DNA of 64,000 bases from assembly GCA_964421755.1 (NCBI GenBank), contig CAYQYP010000460.1:1-64000 (forward strand), written 5' to 3'. Each line of letters begins with the position of its first letter. Positions within the stretch are counted from its first letter, which is position 1. Source of the stretch: CAVUUN01 sp964421755 (GTDB lineage Bacteria > Acidobacteriota > UBA6911 > RPQK01). The notes under the pieces are model-generated. The model saw only the letters and a program-made list of their open reading frames with translations, did no database searches and was not told the DNA's origin. Positions 40,445 to 48,406 of this stretch are shown here, piece after piece. The position numbers and the translations under genes were made by a program.

Positions 40445-42628
40445 ATGATACGTTTTGAGGATTTGGAAGAGAAGGTTCTGGCGTCTCAGCCCAACGCCGA
40501 TCTGGATCTGCTTCGAAAGGCTTACGTCTTCTCCGCCAGAGAACACCGGGGACAGGTACGCTTGTCCGGTGAACCCTACCTCTCCCATCCCCTGGAAGTC
40601 GCCAACATCCTGTGCGACATGCGGCTGGACGCCGCGTGTGTCAGCGTGGGGCTGCTTCATGATGTCGTCGAAGATACCCTGACGCCCATCGAAAAGATCC
40701 GCGACCTGTTCGGCGAAGACGTCGCCCATATGGTCGACGGGGTCACCAAGATCAGCAAAATCCACTTCGCTTCCCAGCAGGAACAGCAGGCCGAGAATTT
40801 TCGCAAGTTACTGCTGGCGATGGTCGACGATATCCGCGTCATCCTCGTGAAACTTGCCGACCGGCTTCACAACATGCGGACTCTGCAATACCTGAGTCCG
40901 GAAAAGCGGAAGGCAATCGCTCAGGAGACCCTGGATATCTACGCCCCCATAGCCCACCGGCTGGGGATGTCCAAAGTGCGCGGAGAGCTCGAGGACCTGG
41001 CGTTCAGCTATCTCGATCCTGTGTCATACCAGTCGGTCCTTACCCAGGTGGAGGAGAAAAAGGCGACAAGCGACCGATTCATTCGCGAAATCATTCGCGC
41101 GATGGAAACCACCTTTCAGGAGCAGGGCATAGACGCGCAGATTGAGGCGCGGATCAAGCGCATCCACAGCACCTACGAGAAGCTGAGACGTCAGCAGATC
41201 AGCCTCGATCAGGTTTACGATTTCATCGCGATCCGGGTCCTGGTTGGCAGCATTCGTGACTGCTACACGGTTCTTGGCATCGTCAACAACATGTGGAACC
41301 CGGTTCCGGGCCGCATCAAGGACTTTATTGCCATGCCGCGGCCGAACATGTACCAGTCGCTCCACACGACGGTGATCGGGCCCGATGGGCGGCCGTTTGA
41401 GGTGCAGATCCGCACCAACGACATGCACCGGATTGCGGAAGAAGGAATCGCGGCACACTGGAAGTACAAGGAAGGGAAGCTGCAGCGCGACAAGGATGAC
41501 AAGCGCTTCGTCTGGTTGCGGCACTTGCTCGAGTGGCAACGCGAGGTGAAAGACCCGCAGCTGTTCCTGAGCAATCTTAAAATTGACCTTTACCCCGAGG
41601 AAGTTTATATCTTCACTCCCAAAGGTGAGGTCGTCACCCTCCCCAGGGGTGCCACGCCCGTTGATTTTGCGTACTACATACACACCGAAGTCGGACACAA
41701 GTGCATCGGTTCCAAAATCAACGGCCGCATCGTCCCCCTCAAGCATCGGCTGAACAACGGCGAAATCGTGGAGATCATTACCGCCGATGATGGCCATCCA
41801 AGCCGCGAATGGCTGACATTTGTAAAAACCTCGCGCGCCAGAGGCGCCATTCGGCGGTGGATCAACCTCAAGCAAAAGGAACAGGCGGTCGAAATCGGGC
41901 AAAAGCTGCTCCAAAAAGAGGCGCGCCGTTTCAAGATCAATCTCAAGAAGTACAAAGTGAAGTTCGAGCAGGCGCTGGGAGAACTGAATACTCCGAAAGT
42001 CGAAGACCTGTACGCGGCAATCGGCTACGGAAAGATCGCTGCTAAGCAGGTGCTTGCGCGGCTGGATCCGGAGAAGACCAACCAGGAGGTCAAGGAAGAG
42101 CCCGAATCACGACTGACCAGCATGGTTAGACGGGTTTTCCGGCGAACTGACTCGGCGATTCAGGTCAAAGGTTACGATGACCTGCTCGTCTATCGCGCGA
42201 AGTGCTGCAATCCGATCCGTGGCGAGGCAATCGCGGGGTATATCACGGTTGGTCGGGGGATTTCCGTCCACTCGGTCAATTGTGCAAACGTCGAGAACTT
42301 ACTCTTGGATCCCGAAAGGCGAGTAGAGGTCGCGTGGACCGATGACGGCGGTACTCCGAAATACCCGGTCCGCCTGTCCATCTACACCGAGGACCGGCCT
42401 GGCATTCTGGCAGCTATCACGTCTGCCATCTCCGGCGCCGACACGAATATCGTCAACGTGCAGGCGCGTCTCGTGGACGACCGATTCGGACGCGTTGACA
42501 TGACGCTCGAAATCGCGGACACCCAGCAGCTGGAAAAAATCACGAACCTGTTGAAGGGTCTTGAGGGGGTGAGAGACGTTGAGCGGGCGAGGAACAGAGC
42601 AAGAGCAGCCAGCCGATCTCGACCATGA
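40445..42628 (+). CDS. rel: Bifunctional (p)ppGpp synthetase/hydrolase, Rel/SpoT family
   Basis: 727 residues. The HD hydrolase domain has H48 and H72-D73 ('LLHDVVED'), so ppGpp breakdown is expected. The synthetase domain has 'RIKRIHSTYEKLRR', 'QVYDFIAIRVLV' and 'IAMPRPNMYQSLHTTV', with 'FEVQIRT' at the acceptor site. Then come TGS ('EEVYIFTPKGEVVTLPRGAT'), a helical and zinc-finger-like region with 'AKCCNPIRGEAIAGY', and a C-terminal ACT domain ('VRLSIYTEDRPGILAAITS'). This is the whole long RSH layout. It makes and degrades the starvation alarmone in response to ribosome state. Confidence 0.96.
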   Translation: MIRFEDLEEKVLASQPNADLDLLRKAYVFSAREHRGQVRLSGEPYLSHPLEVANILCDMRLDAACVSVGLLHDVVEDTLTPIEKIRDLFGEDVAHMVDGVTKISKIHFASQQEQQAENFRKLLLAMVDDIRVILVKLADRLHNMRTLQYLSPEKRKAIAQETLDIYAPIAHRLGMSKVRGELEDLAFSYLDPVSYQSVLTQVEEKKATSDRFIREIIRAMETTFQEQGIDAQIEARIKRIHSTYEKLRRQQISLDQVYDFIAIRVLVGSIRDCYTVLGIVNNMWNPVPGRIKDFIAMPRPNMYQSLHTTVIGPDGRPFEVQIRTNDMHRIAEEGIAAHWKYKEGKLQRDKDDKRFVWLRHLLEWQREVKDPQLFLSNLKIDLYPEEVYIFTPKGEVVTLPRGATPVDFAYYIHTEVGHKCIGSKINGRIVPLKHRLNNGEIVEIITADDGHPSREWLTFVKTSRARGAIRRWINLKQKEQAVEIGQKLLQKEARRFKINLKKYKVKFEQALGELNTPKVEDLYAAIGYGKIAAKQVLARLDPEKTNQEVKEEPESRLTSMVRRVFRRTDSAIQVKGYDDLLVYRAKCCNPIRGEAIAGYITVGRGISVHSVNCANVENLLLDPERRVEVAWTDDGGTPKYPVRLSIYTEDRPGILAAITSAISGADTNIVNVQARLVDDRFGRVDMTLEIADTQQLEKITNLLKGLEGVRDVERARNRARAASRSRP

Positions 42629-42648
42629 GACTCCTGCTCCTCCCGAAA

Positions 42649-42846
42649 CTACGCAACGGCTGGCTTCTGGACTTTGCCTGACTTAATGCACTGCGTGCAA
42701 ACGCGGATCTTCCGGTTGGTTCCGTTAATGACCGCGCGGACCTGCTGGAGATTTGGGTTCCAGCGACGATTGGTCAGATTGTGAGCGTGCGACACGCGGT
42801 GGCCAAACTGAGGACCCTTCCCGCATATCTCGCATACCTTGGCCAT
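42649..42846 (-). CDS. rpmB: 50S ribosomal protein L28, zinc-binding form
   Basis: 65 residues. MAKVCEICGKGPQFGHRVSH and 'NLTNRRWNPNLQQVRAVING' are diagnostic of bL28. C5, C8, C50 and C53 are all present, so this is the zinc-ribbon (C+) version. Its stop lies 20 bases from the stop of the convergent rel gene. Confidence 0.96.
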   Translation of the reverse strand: MAKVCEICGKGPQFGHRVSHAHNLTNRRWNPNLQQVRAVINGTNRKIRVCTQCIKSGKVQKPAVA

Positions 42847-43019
42847 GATTCCTCCGCTTCGGAAAAACGTAAGAATACCATCGGGTCGCGGCCCGTGTCA
42901 ATTTGTGCCGGTCCCGACGCCCTGAGGACCTGCAGGCCCTTTTCCTTCTCGTGCTCGGCTTTTCTGCCTTTCCGCCGGGCAGCAAACAGACACCCCTTGT
43001 TTGCTATCATGAATCCACT

Positions 43020-44201
43020 ATGAAAGAAGCCTACATCCTGTCTGCCTGCCGTACGCCGATCGGAAAATTCCTCGGATCACTATCTTCGCTGTCGGCCACC
43101 GAACTCGGAACCATCGCTGTCCGAGAAGCCATCCGCAGGGCTGGTGTTCCGCCCGAAACGGTTGAAGAAGTCATCATGGGCAATGTGATCTCCGCCGGTC
43201 TTGGCCAGAATCCCGCGCGGCAAACGGCCCTTGGCGCAGGTGTTCCTGCTTCGGCTTCCGCACTGACGGTCAACAAAGTGTGTGGCTCCGGTCTTAAAGC
43301 GATCGGGCTCGCGGCCCAGAGCATCCGGCTGGAGGAGGCCGGCGTCGTCGCGGCTGGTGGAATGGAGAGCATGAGCAATGCGCCATATCTGCTGACTCGC
43401 GGCCGAATGGGCTATCGCCTGGGTCATGGTGAAGTGCTCGATGCAATGATTCAGGACGGCCTCTGGGATGTCTATGAAAAGTACCACATGGGATGCACCG
43501 GCGAGGTCATAGCCGAGAAGTACAATGTGTGTCGCGATGCCCAGGATCAATACGCGGTCGAGTCGCATCGGCGGGCCGTCGAGGCGACGAAGACGGGTCG
43601 CTTCACCGCTGAGATAGTGCCGGTACCGATTCTTCAGAGAAAGGGTGAGCCGTTGATTGTCGACCGGGACGAAGGGCCCCGTGAGGACGCCTCCATTCAG
43701 ACGCTCGGCAAACTGAAGGCCGCCTTCAAGGAGCAGGGCACTGTCACTGCGGGCAACGCATCTCAGATAAGCGACGGCGGCGCGGCAGTCTTGGTGGGTT
43801 CGGAAGAGGCGGCGAAACGAATCCCGGGGCAACCGATCGCCCGGATCGTCGCATTTGCCACCAGTGGGATCGAACCGTCGCTCGTGATGATGGCGCCGCT
43901 GGAGGCGATCCGAAAAGTGCGGAGCAAGGCGGGCTGGCAAGACGAACAGGTTGACTTGTACGAGCTCAACGAAGCTTTCGCCGTTCAGGCGGTTGCGCTT
44001 ACGAGCCAGGTTCCGCTCGATCCGGCGCGGGTCAACGTGAACGGTGGGGCGATTGCCTTGGGACACCCCATCGGCGCCAGCGGGGCCCGGGTCCTCGTCA
44101 CCCTGCTTCACGCGCTGCGAGACCGGGGCGGCCGGCGAGGCGTTGCCAGTCTTTGTCTGGGTGGGGGCAACGCGGTCGCCATGGCAGTCGAACTGGTCTG
44201 A
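43020..44201 (+). CDS. Acetyl-CoA C-acetyltransferase (thiolase)
   Basis: 393 residues, the thiolase II length. The acyl-binding cysteine is C88 in 'VNKVCGSGLKAIGLAAQ'. The second catalytic set is 'GGAIALGHPIGASGARV' (histidine) and 'ASLCLGGGNAVAMAVEL' (cysteine). It condenses two acetyl-CoA to acetoacetyl-CoA or reverses this. ATG 43020 opens the family start MKEAYILSACRTPIGKF; upstream residues in frame do not fit. The 3-hydroxyacyl-CoA dehydrogenase gene follows, so the two give adjacent steps of a C4 pathway (butyrate, PHB or fatty acid breakdown). Confidence 0.95.
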   Translation: MKEAYILSACRTPIGKFLGSLSSLSATELGTIAVREAIRRAGVPPETVEEVIMGNVISAGLGQNPARQTALGAGVPASASALTVNKVCGSGLKAIGLAAQSIRLEEAGVVAAGGMESMSNAPYLLTRGRMGYRLGHGEVLDAMIQDGLWDVYEKYHMGCTGEVIAEKYNVCRDAQDQYAVESHRRAVEATKTGRFTAEIVPVPILQRKGEPLIVDRDEGPREDASIQTLGKLKAAFKEQGTVTAGNASQISDGGAAVLVGSEEAAKRIPGQPIARIVAFATSGIEPSLVMMAPLEAIRKVRSKAGWQDEQVDLYELNEAFAVQAVALTSQVPLDPARVNVNGGAIALGHPIGASGARVLVTLLHALRDRGGRRGVASLCLGGGNAVAMAVELV

Positions 44202-44297
44202 TGAAGGACATTTTTCGGAAAACCGCATTTTTTTCGGGATTTTTTTCGTAGGTTTTCATTCTCGAACGTTAGATAAATAGGCGCGCTTGGAGAAACC

Positions 44298-45155
44298 ATG
44301 AAAATAGGCGTCGTCGGAGCTGGAACAATGGGAGGAGGAATCGCTCAGGTCGCGGCGTTTTCGGGTCTTGACGTGGTCCTGCGCGACATCTCCGCTGAAA
44401 ACCTGCAGAAGGGACGCGCCCAGATAGAGAAAAGCCTGCGGAAGGTCATTGAGAAGTCCGAGGCCCAAGACAAGCCGGCACTGTTCGACCAGACACTTGA
44501 GAGGATCGATTGGACGACCGACTGGGCTGACATGGAAGGCTGCGACCTCGTGGTCGAGGCAGTTTTTGAGAACCTGGAGATAAAATCCTCGGTTTTTCAG
44601 GAACTTGACCGGGTGTGTGGGCCGCAGACCATCCTGGCCAGCAACACCTCATCGATCTCGATCACGAAGCTTGCCCGCACGACTCGCCGTCCCGAGAAAG
44701 TCATCGGAATGCACTTCATGAACCCGGTTCCGCTGATGAAACTGGTCGAAATCGTCCGAGGAGTGCTGACGAGTCAGGAAACCTACGAGCAGACTCGCGA
44801 TCTGGCCTCGGCCGTCGGAAAGACCCCTGTGGAAGTAAAAGACTTCCCGGGTTTCATCTCCAATCGGATCTTGATGCCGATGGTCAACGAGGCGGTTTTC
44901 GCGTTGATGGAAGGGGTCGCGGACGCGGAATCGATCGACCAGGTCATGAAGCTTGGAATGAACCATCCGATGGGCCCCCTTCGTCTGGCCGACCTGATCG
45001 GCCTGGACGTGTGCCTGGATATCATGAATGTACTGTTCGACGGGTTCAAAGATTCCAAGTATCGGCCCTGTCCACTGCTGGTGAAGATGGTCGATGCCGG
45101 ACTGCTTGGGCGAAAGGGCGGCCGCGGTTTCTACGATTACCGGGATGCGAAGTAG
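44298..45155 (+). CDS. hbd: 3-hydroxybutyryl-CoA dehydrogenase
   Basis: 285 residues. The NAD-binding motif 'IGVVGAGTMGGGIAQVAA' opens the protein. The catalytic histidine is H139 in 'VIGMHFMNPVPLMKLVEIV', with E151 as its partner, and 'SNTSSISITKLA' and 'KDFPGFISNRILMPMVNEA' are typical. It oxidises or reduces acetoacetyl-CoA/3-hydroxybutyryl-CoA. It follows the thiolase by 96 bases containing two T-rich tracts (44228-44248), which may end part of the thiolase transcript. recA follows on the same strand. Confidence 0.95.
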   Translation: MKIGVVGAGTMGGGIAQVAAFSGLDVVLRDISAENLQKGRAQIEKSLRKVIEKSEAQDKPALFDQTLERIDWTTDWADMEGCDLVVEAVFENLEIKSSVFQELDRVCGPQTILASNTSSISITKLARTTRRPEKVIGMHFMNPVPLMKLVEIVRGVLTSQETYEQTRDLASAVGKTPVEVKDFPGFISNRILMPMVNEAVFALMEGVADAESIDQVMKLGMNHPMGPLRLADLIGLDVCLDIMNVLFDGFKDSKYRPCPLLVKMVDAGLLGRKGGRGFYDYRDAK

Positions 45156-45210
45156 TGCGTCAATAGCGAGCCGGACAACTTAACTGTCTGTTTGCGTCAG
45201 GAGAGCAATC

Positions 45211-46242
45211 ATGGGTGAGGACGTTAATAAGAAACGGGCCCTCGATATGGCCCTGAGTCAGATCGAGCGGCAATTTGGAAAAGGATCGATCATGCGCCTG
45301 GGAGACCGGGTCGGCGTGTCGGTCCCGGTGATTTCGTCCGGTTCGATATCCGTCGACGCGGCCTTGGGTATCGGCGGATTCCCCCGCGGTCGTGTCACTG
45401 AAATCTATGGGCCCGAGTCGAGCGGTAAGACTACCATGGCCTTGCATGCGATTGCCGAGGCGCAGAAAGCCGGCGGGTCCGCGGCTTTCATTGACGCCGA
45501 ACACGCGATGGACGCCGCGTACGCCAAGCGTCTGGGAGTCAATGTCGACGACCTGCTCGTCTCCCAGCCCGACAGCGGCGAGCAGGCACTCGAGATATGC
45601 GAGATGCTGGTAAGGAGTGGGGCAATCGACATCGTCGTCGTCGATTCCGTCGCCGCACTCGTGCCGAAGGCCGAGCTCGAAGGTGAAATGGGCGACTCGC
45701 ACGTCGGGCTCCAGGCCCGGCTCATGTCCCAGGCCTTGCGAAAACTGGCAGGCATCGTCTCCAAGTCAAACACCTGCCTGGTTTTCATCAACCAGATTCG
45801 CGAAAAGATAGGCGTAATGTTTGGCAATCCCGAGACGACAACCGGCGGCCGGGCATTGAAATTTTACGCCTCGATTCGCCTCGAGGTCCGGCGGATCGCC
45901 ACGATCAAGGAAGGCGAAAACAACGTCGGAAACCGAACTAAGGCGAAGATCGTCAAAAACAAGCTTGCCCCCCCCTTTAAGGAAGCCGAATTCGACATCA
46001 CCTTCGGGCTGGGAATTTCCCGGGAAGGCGAATTGCTGGACCTGGCAGTCGAGCACAAGATCATCGAGAAAAGCGGATCCTGGTTTTCTTACGGACAGGA
46101 TCGCCTCGGCCAGGGGCGCGAAGCCGCCAAGCAGTTCTTACGGGATAATCCGGCGATCGCCACGGAAGTGACTCAAAAAGTCAAAGTCGCTATCGGCATC
46201 ATCCGGCCACCGCTCCAGAAGGTGGAAGCCGCCGGGAAGTAA
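45211..46242 (+). CDS. recA: Recombinase A
   Basis: 343 residues. Walker A is 'GPESSGKTT' (67-75), followed by 'AAFIDAEHAMDAAYAKRLGV', Walker B region 'IDIVVVDSVAALVPKAE', the L1/L2 DNA-binding loops ('GLQARLMSQALRKL', 'FINQIREKIGVMFGNPETT') and 'TGGRALKFYAS'. It forms filaments on single-stranded DNA for strand exchange and triggers the SOS response. I saw no obvious LexA box in the 55 bases upstream. Tandem repeats begin right after the stop. Confidence 0.98.
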   Translation: MGEDVNKKRALDMALSQIERQFGKGSIMRLGDRVGVSVPVISSGSISVDAALGIGGFPRGRVTEIYGPESSGKTTMALHAIAEAQKAGGSAAFIDAEHAMDAAYAKRLGVNVDDLLVSQPDSGEQALEICEMLVRSGAIDIVVVDSVAALVPKAELEGEMGDSHVGLQARLMSQALRKLAGIVSKSNTCLVFINQIREKIGVMFGNPETTTGGRALKFYASIRLEVRRIATIKEGENNVGNRTKAKIVKNKLAPPFKEAEFDITFGLGISREGELLDLAVEHKIIEKSGSWFSYGQDRLGQGREAAKQFLRDNPAIATEVTQKVKVAIGIIRPPLQKVEAAGK

Positions 46243-46243
46243 A

Positions 46244-46290
46244 AGACAGACAAGGAGACCGGGAGACCAGGAGACGGGGAGACAAGGAGA
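46244..46290. repeat. Tandem GGAGACAA/GGAGACCG array
   Basis: About six degenerate 8-base units (AGACAAGG AGACCGGG AGACCAGG AGACGGGG AGACAAGG AGA) lie directly after the recA stop. The same unit makes up part of the large inverted repeat at 48171-48402. Confidence 0.8.
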
Positions 46291-46377
46291 GAACGCGCCT
46301 TGAGCTAGCTCCAACTCGTGGTCCCGTCTATTCGGACTCATAATAGGCTTTTGCTTCTTCCCGATTTTCTCGGAAGC

Positions 46378-46407
46378 TTGAAGGTGTAGGCATAGCTCGC
46401 ATACAAT
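46378..46407 (+). promoter_or_regulatory. Promoter of the vapBC-type pair, suggesting a leaderless mRNA
   Basis: TTGAAG (46378-46383) and TACAAT (46402-46407) are 18 bases apart. The antitoxin ATG begins at 46414, 7 bases after the -10 element, where transcription itself should start. The message would have little or no leader. Confidence 0.55.
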
Positions 46408-46413
46408 GCCTGC

Positions 46414-46677
46414 ATGACCGGCAGGCGCAAGGGCAGGCAGTATACGATTCGCGACGTTCCCACACGTGTTGATGAAGCACTGAAGAAATGGGCCCGGCGG
46501 GAAGGGAAAAGCCTCAACCAGGTGACGGTCGAGGCGTTAACCCTGGCCGTCGGGCTCGGCGAGGAGCCTCCGCTTCATCACGATCTCGATCATCTGGCGG
46601 GTACATGGGTGGCCGACCCTCAGTTCGACCAGGTCCTTCTGGATCAGGACAGAATCGACCCGGACCTGTGGCAATGA
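46414..46677 (+). CDS. Ribbon-helix-helix antitoxin (VapB/FitA-like)
   Basis: 87 residues. 'RQYTIRDVPTRVDEALKKWA' followed by 'REGKSLNQVTVEALTLAVG' is a ribbon-helix-helix (Arc/MetJ-type) DNA-binding domain. The C-terminal half ('HHDLDHLAGTWVADPQFDQV') resembles the FitA-type tail that plugs a PIN toxin active site. The stop overlaps the toxin start by 4 bases (ATGA), the usual coupling. It should repress its own promoter together with the toxin. Confidence 0.88.
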   Translation: MTGRRKGRQYTIRDVPTRVDEALKKWARREGKSLNQVTVEALTLAVGLGEEPPLHHDLDHLAGTWVADPQFDQVLLDQDRIDPDLWQ

Positions 46678-47057
46678 GAATTGCATTAGATACGAATCGC
46701 TACGTGGATTTCTGCAAGGGAGTCCCGGAAGCGGTGAAGACCATTCAAATCGCGGAACAGATTCTCATCCCTTTGATCGTTCTTGCCGAACTACGGGCCG
46801 GGTTCTTGGCCGGCAGCCGGGCCAAAGAAAACGAAGCGAGTCTGGCTCGGTTCTTAAACTCCGATCGCGTCCAGGTCCTTTGCCCGGACGAGCAGACGAG
46901 CCATCACTATGCGCGCCTGTTTCTGCAACTCCGCCGCCAAGGGACCCCGATCCCGACCAACGATCTCTGGGTAGCGGCCCTCGTCGTTCAGCATGACCTG
47001 TTTCTCTGTGCAAGAGACCAGCATTTTGACCATCTTCCGCAGCTTCCAAGGCTGTAA
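46674..47057 (+). CDS. PIN-domain ribonuclease toxin (VapC-like)
   Basis: 127 residues. Acidic active-site residues are D6 ('ALDTNRYVDF'), E39 ('VLAELRAGF'), D97 ('IPTNDLWVAA') and D115 ('LCARDQHFDHL'), the VapC pattern. VapC toxins cut tRNA or rRNA when the antitoxin is lost. The start ATG overlaps the antitoxin stop. All four acidic residues are intact, so the enzyme may be active. The target RNA cannot be told from sequence. Confidence 0.9.
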   Translation: MRIALDTNRYVDFCKGVPEAVKTIQIAEQILIPLIVLAELRAGFLAGSRAKENEASLARFLNSDRVQVLCPDEQTSHHYARLFLQLRRQGTPIPTNDLWVAALVVQHDLFLCARDQHFDHLPQLPRL

Positions 47058-47154
47058 TCTGTTACCCGAAAGTGCCCGTCCCGCCTCGGTCGAATCGTCC
47101 CCCTGACTTGCTGCTTCCGCTTCACCTAAGGTAAGATTTGACATTCACGCTTGT

Positions 47155-47225
47155 TCGGGGGTCGTCCAACGGTAGGACAGCGGCCTTTGGAGCCGCTGAT
47201 CCAGGTTCGAATCCTGGCCCCCGAG
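47155..47225 (+). tRNA. tRNA-Gln (anticodon TTG)
   Basis: Acceptor TCGGGGG/CCCCCGA, D-stem GTCC/GGAC, anticodon stem GCGGC/GCCGC with loop CTTTGGA (anticodon TTG) and T-stem CCAGG/CCTGG all pair. The discriminator is G, and CCA is not encoded (CTC follows), unlike the tRNA-Val at 17710. mutM starts 60 bases downstream. Confidence 0.95.
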
Positions 47226-47284
47226 CTCTTCGCCCCGTTCGCCCCACCCTCTCAACCAGCGGCGAAATCTGGTATAACCCCCAT

Positions 47285-48172
47285 ATGCCTGAGTTACCTG
47301 AAGTGGAAACCGTCCGCCGCAGCTTGGAATCCCGCCTGGTTGGGGCCCGCATCTCGAACTGCTGCGTCACTGAGAAGAAAATCCTGCGATCGACGAGAGG
47401 GGTCGACATACTCGAGGGCCAGACCGTGCTGTCACTTGATCGCCGTGGGAAGTACCTGATCGTGGAGACGGATCGCCACCACGTCATCGTTCACCTGGGA
47501 ATGACCGGTCAACTGACCATCCGGGATCCGAATCGCCCGGATTCGCAAAGCTTCGACCGGCACCCGGTGACCGGCTTGGAGACAGCTGTTCAACATCCGC
47601 CTGACCGGCACACCCACTTCCACGTTTGCCTCTCCGATGGACGGAGTCTGTTGTTTCGGGATACACGGAAATTCGGGCGGGTTTTCGTACTGGAAAAGGA
47701 TGGGCATTCGCTGTTGGATTTTTTCGCGGCCAGAAAGCTCGGCCTCGAGCCGTTCAGCCCCAGTTACCAGCTGCCAGCATTTCTGGCGTTGCTTCGCAAG
47801 CGAACCCTACGGATCAAGTCGCTGCTGCTTAACCAGAGTTTCGTGGCAGGAGTCGGCAATATCTACGCGGACGAAGCCCTTTTCGAGGCCGGAATCCACC
47901 CCGCTCGGCGGACAACTACGTTGCGTCGATCGGAGAAGATCCTGCTTTTTGAGAAAGTGCTGGTTGTTCTGGAGCGAGGGATCCGAAACAAAGGGACGAC
48001 TTTTCGGGACTTCATCGACGGCGATGGCCGGGAGGGCGACAACCGGGATGAGCTTTTCGTTTACGGGCGGGCCGGAGAGCCGTGCCTCAGATGCGGAACC
48101 GCGATCCGGAAGATAGTCGTGAGCCAGCGGGGCACCCACTTCTGCCCGACTTGTCAGCCCCGGAAACGCTAG
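47285..48172 (+). CDS. mutM: Formamidopyrimidine-DNA glycosylase
   Basis: 295 residues. It begins MPELPEVETVRRSLE: after Met removal the proline is the Schiff-base nucleophile and the next glutamate assists. 'FVAGVGNIYADEALFEAGIH' is the helix-two-turn-helix region, and the C-terminal zinc finger is 'CLRCGTAIRKI' with 'CPTC'. It removes 8-oxoguanine and formamidopyrimidines. Start ATG 47285 gives the exact conserved N-terminus; a longer in-frame reading would run over the tRNA gene. Confidence 0.95.
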   Translation: MPELPEVETVRRSLESRLVGARISNCCVTEKKILRSTRGVDILEGQTVLSLDRRGKYLIVETDRHHVIVHLGMTGQLTIRDPNRPDSQSFDRHPVTGLETAVQHPPDRHTHFHVCLSDGRSLLFRDTRKFGRVFVLEKDGHSLLDFFAARKLGLEPFSPSYQLPAFLALLRKRTLRIKSLLLNQSFVAGVGNIYADEALFEAGIHPARRTTTLRRSEKILLFEKVLVVLERGIRNKGTTFRDFIDGDGREGDNRDELFVYGRAGEPCLRCGTAIRKIVVSQRGTHFCPTCQPRKR

Positions 48173-48402
48173 ACAAGGAGACTGGGAGACAAGGAGAGGG
48201 GGAGACAAGGAGACAAGGAGACAAAGACAAAAGCCGATTACGATTACGATCACGAGCGCGAGCACGAGAAGACACTGGGAGAAGCCGAGGGCGGGGTTAC
48301 CTGTTCGGCTCGCGCTCGTGATCGTGATCGTGATCGTAATCGTAATCGCAATCGGCTTTTGTCTTTGTCTCCTTGTCTCCCAGTCTCCTTGTCTCCTTGT
48401 CT
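48171..48402. repeat. Large composite inverted repeat with arms near 95-98 bp, built from two tandem families
   Basis: Arm 1 (48171-48268) has GGAGACAA-type octamers, then AAAGACAAAAGCCGATTACG, then hexamers (ATTACG, ATCACG, AGCGCG). Arm 2 (48308-48402) is its reverse complement in the same order: CTCGTGATCGTGATCG hexamers, CAATCGGCTTTTGTCTTTG, then GTCTCCTT octamers. The copies differ by whole repeat units. The centre is about 39 bases. It lies between the convergent mutM and sppA stops and starts over the last bases of mutM. Confidence 0.88.
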
Positions 48403-48406
48403 GGCC

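Noticed and set aside
42629..42648. Terminator between rel and rpmB
   Set aside because: Only 20 bases separate the stops, and no stem with a T-run is present.
45156..45210. LexA operator upstream of recA
   Set aside because: Neither CTGT-N8-ACAG nor a GAAC-N4-GTTC-type palindrome is present in the gap. A lineage-specific operator cannot be excluded.
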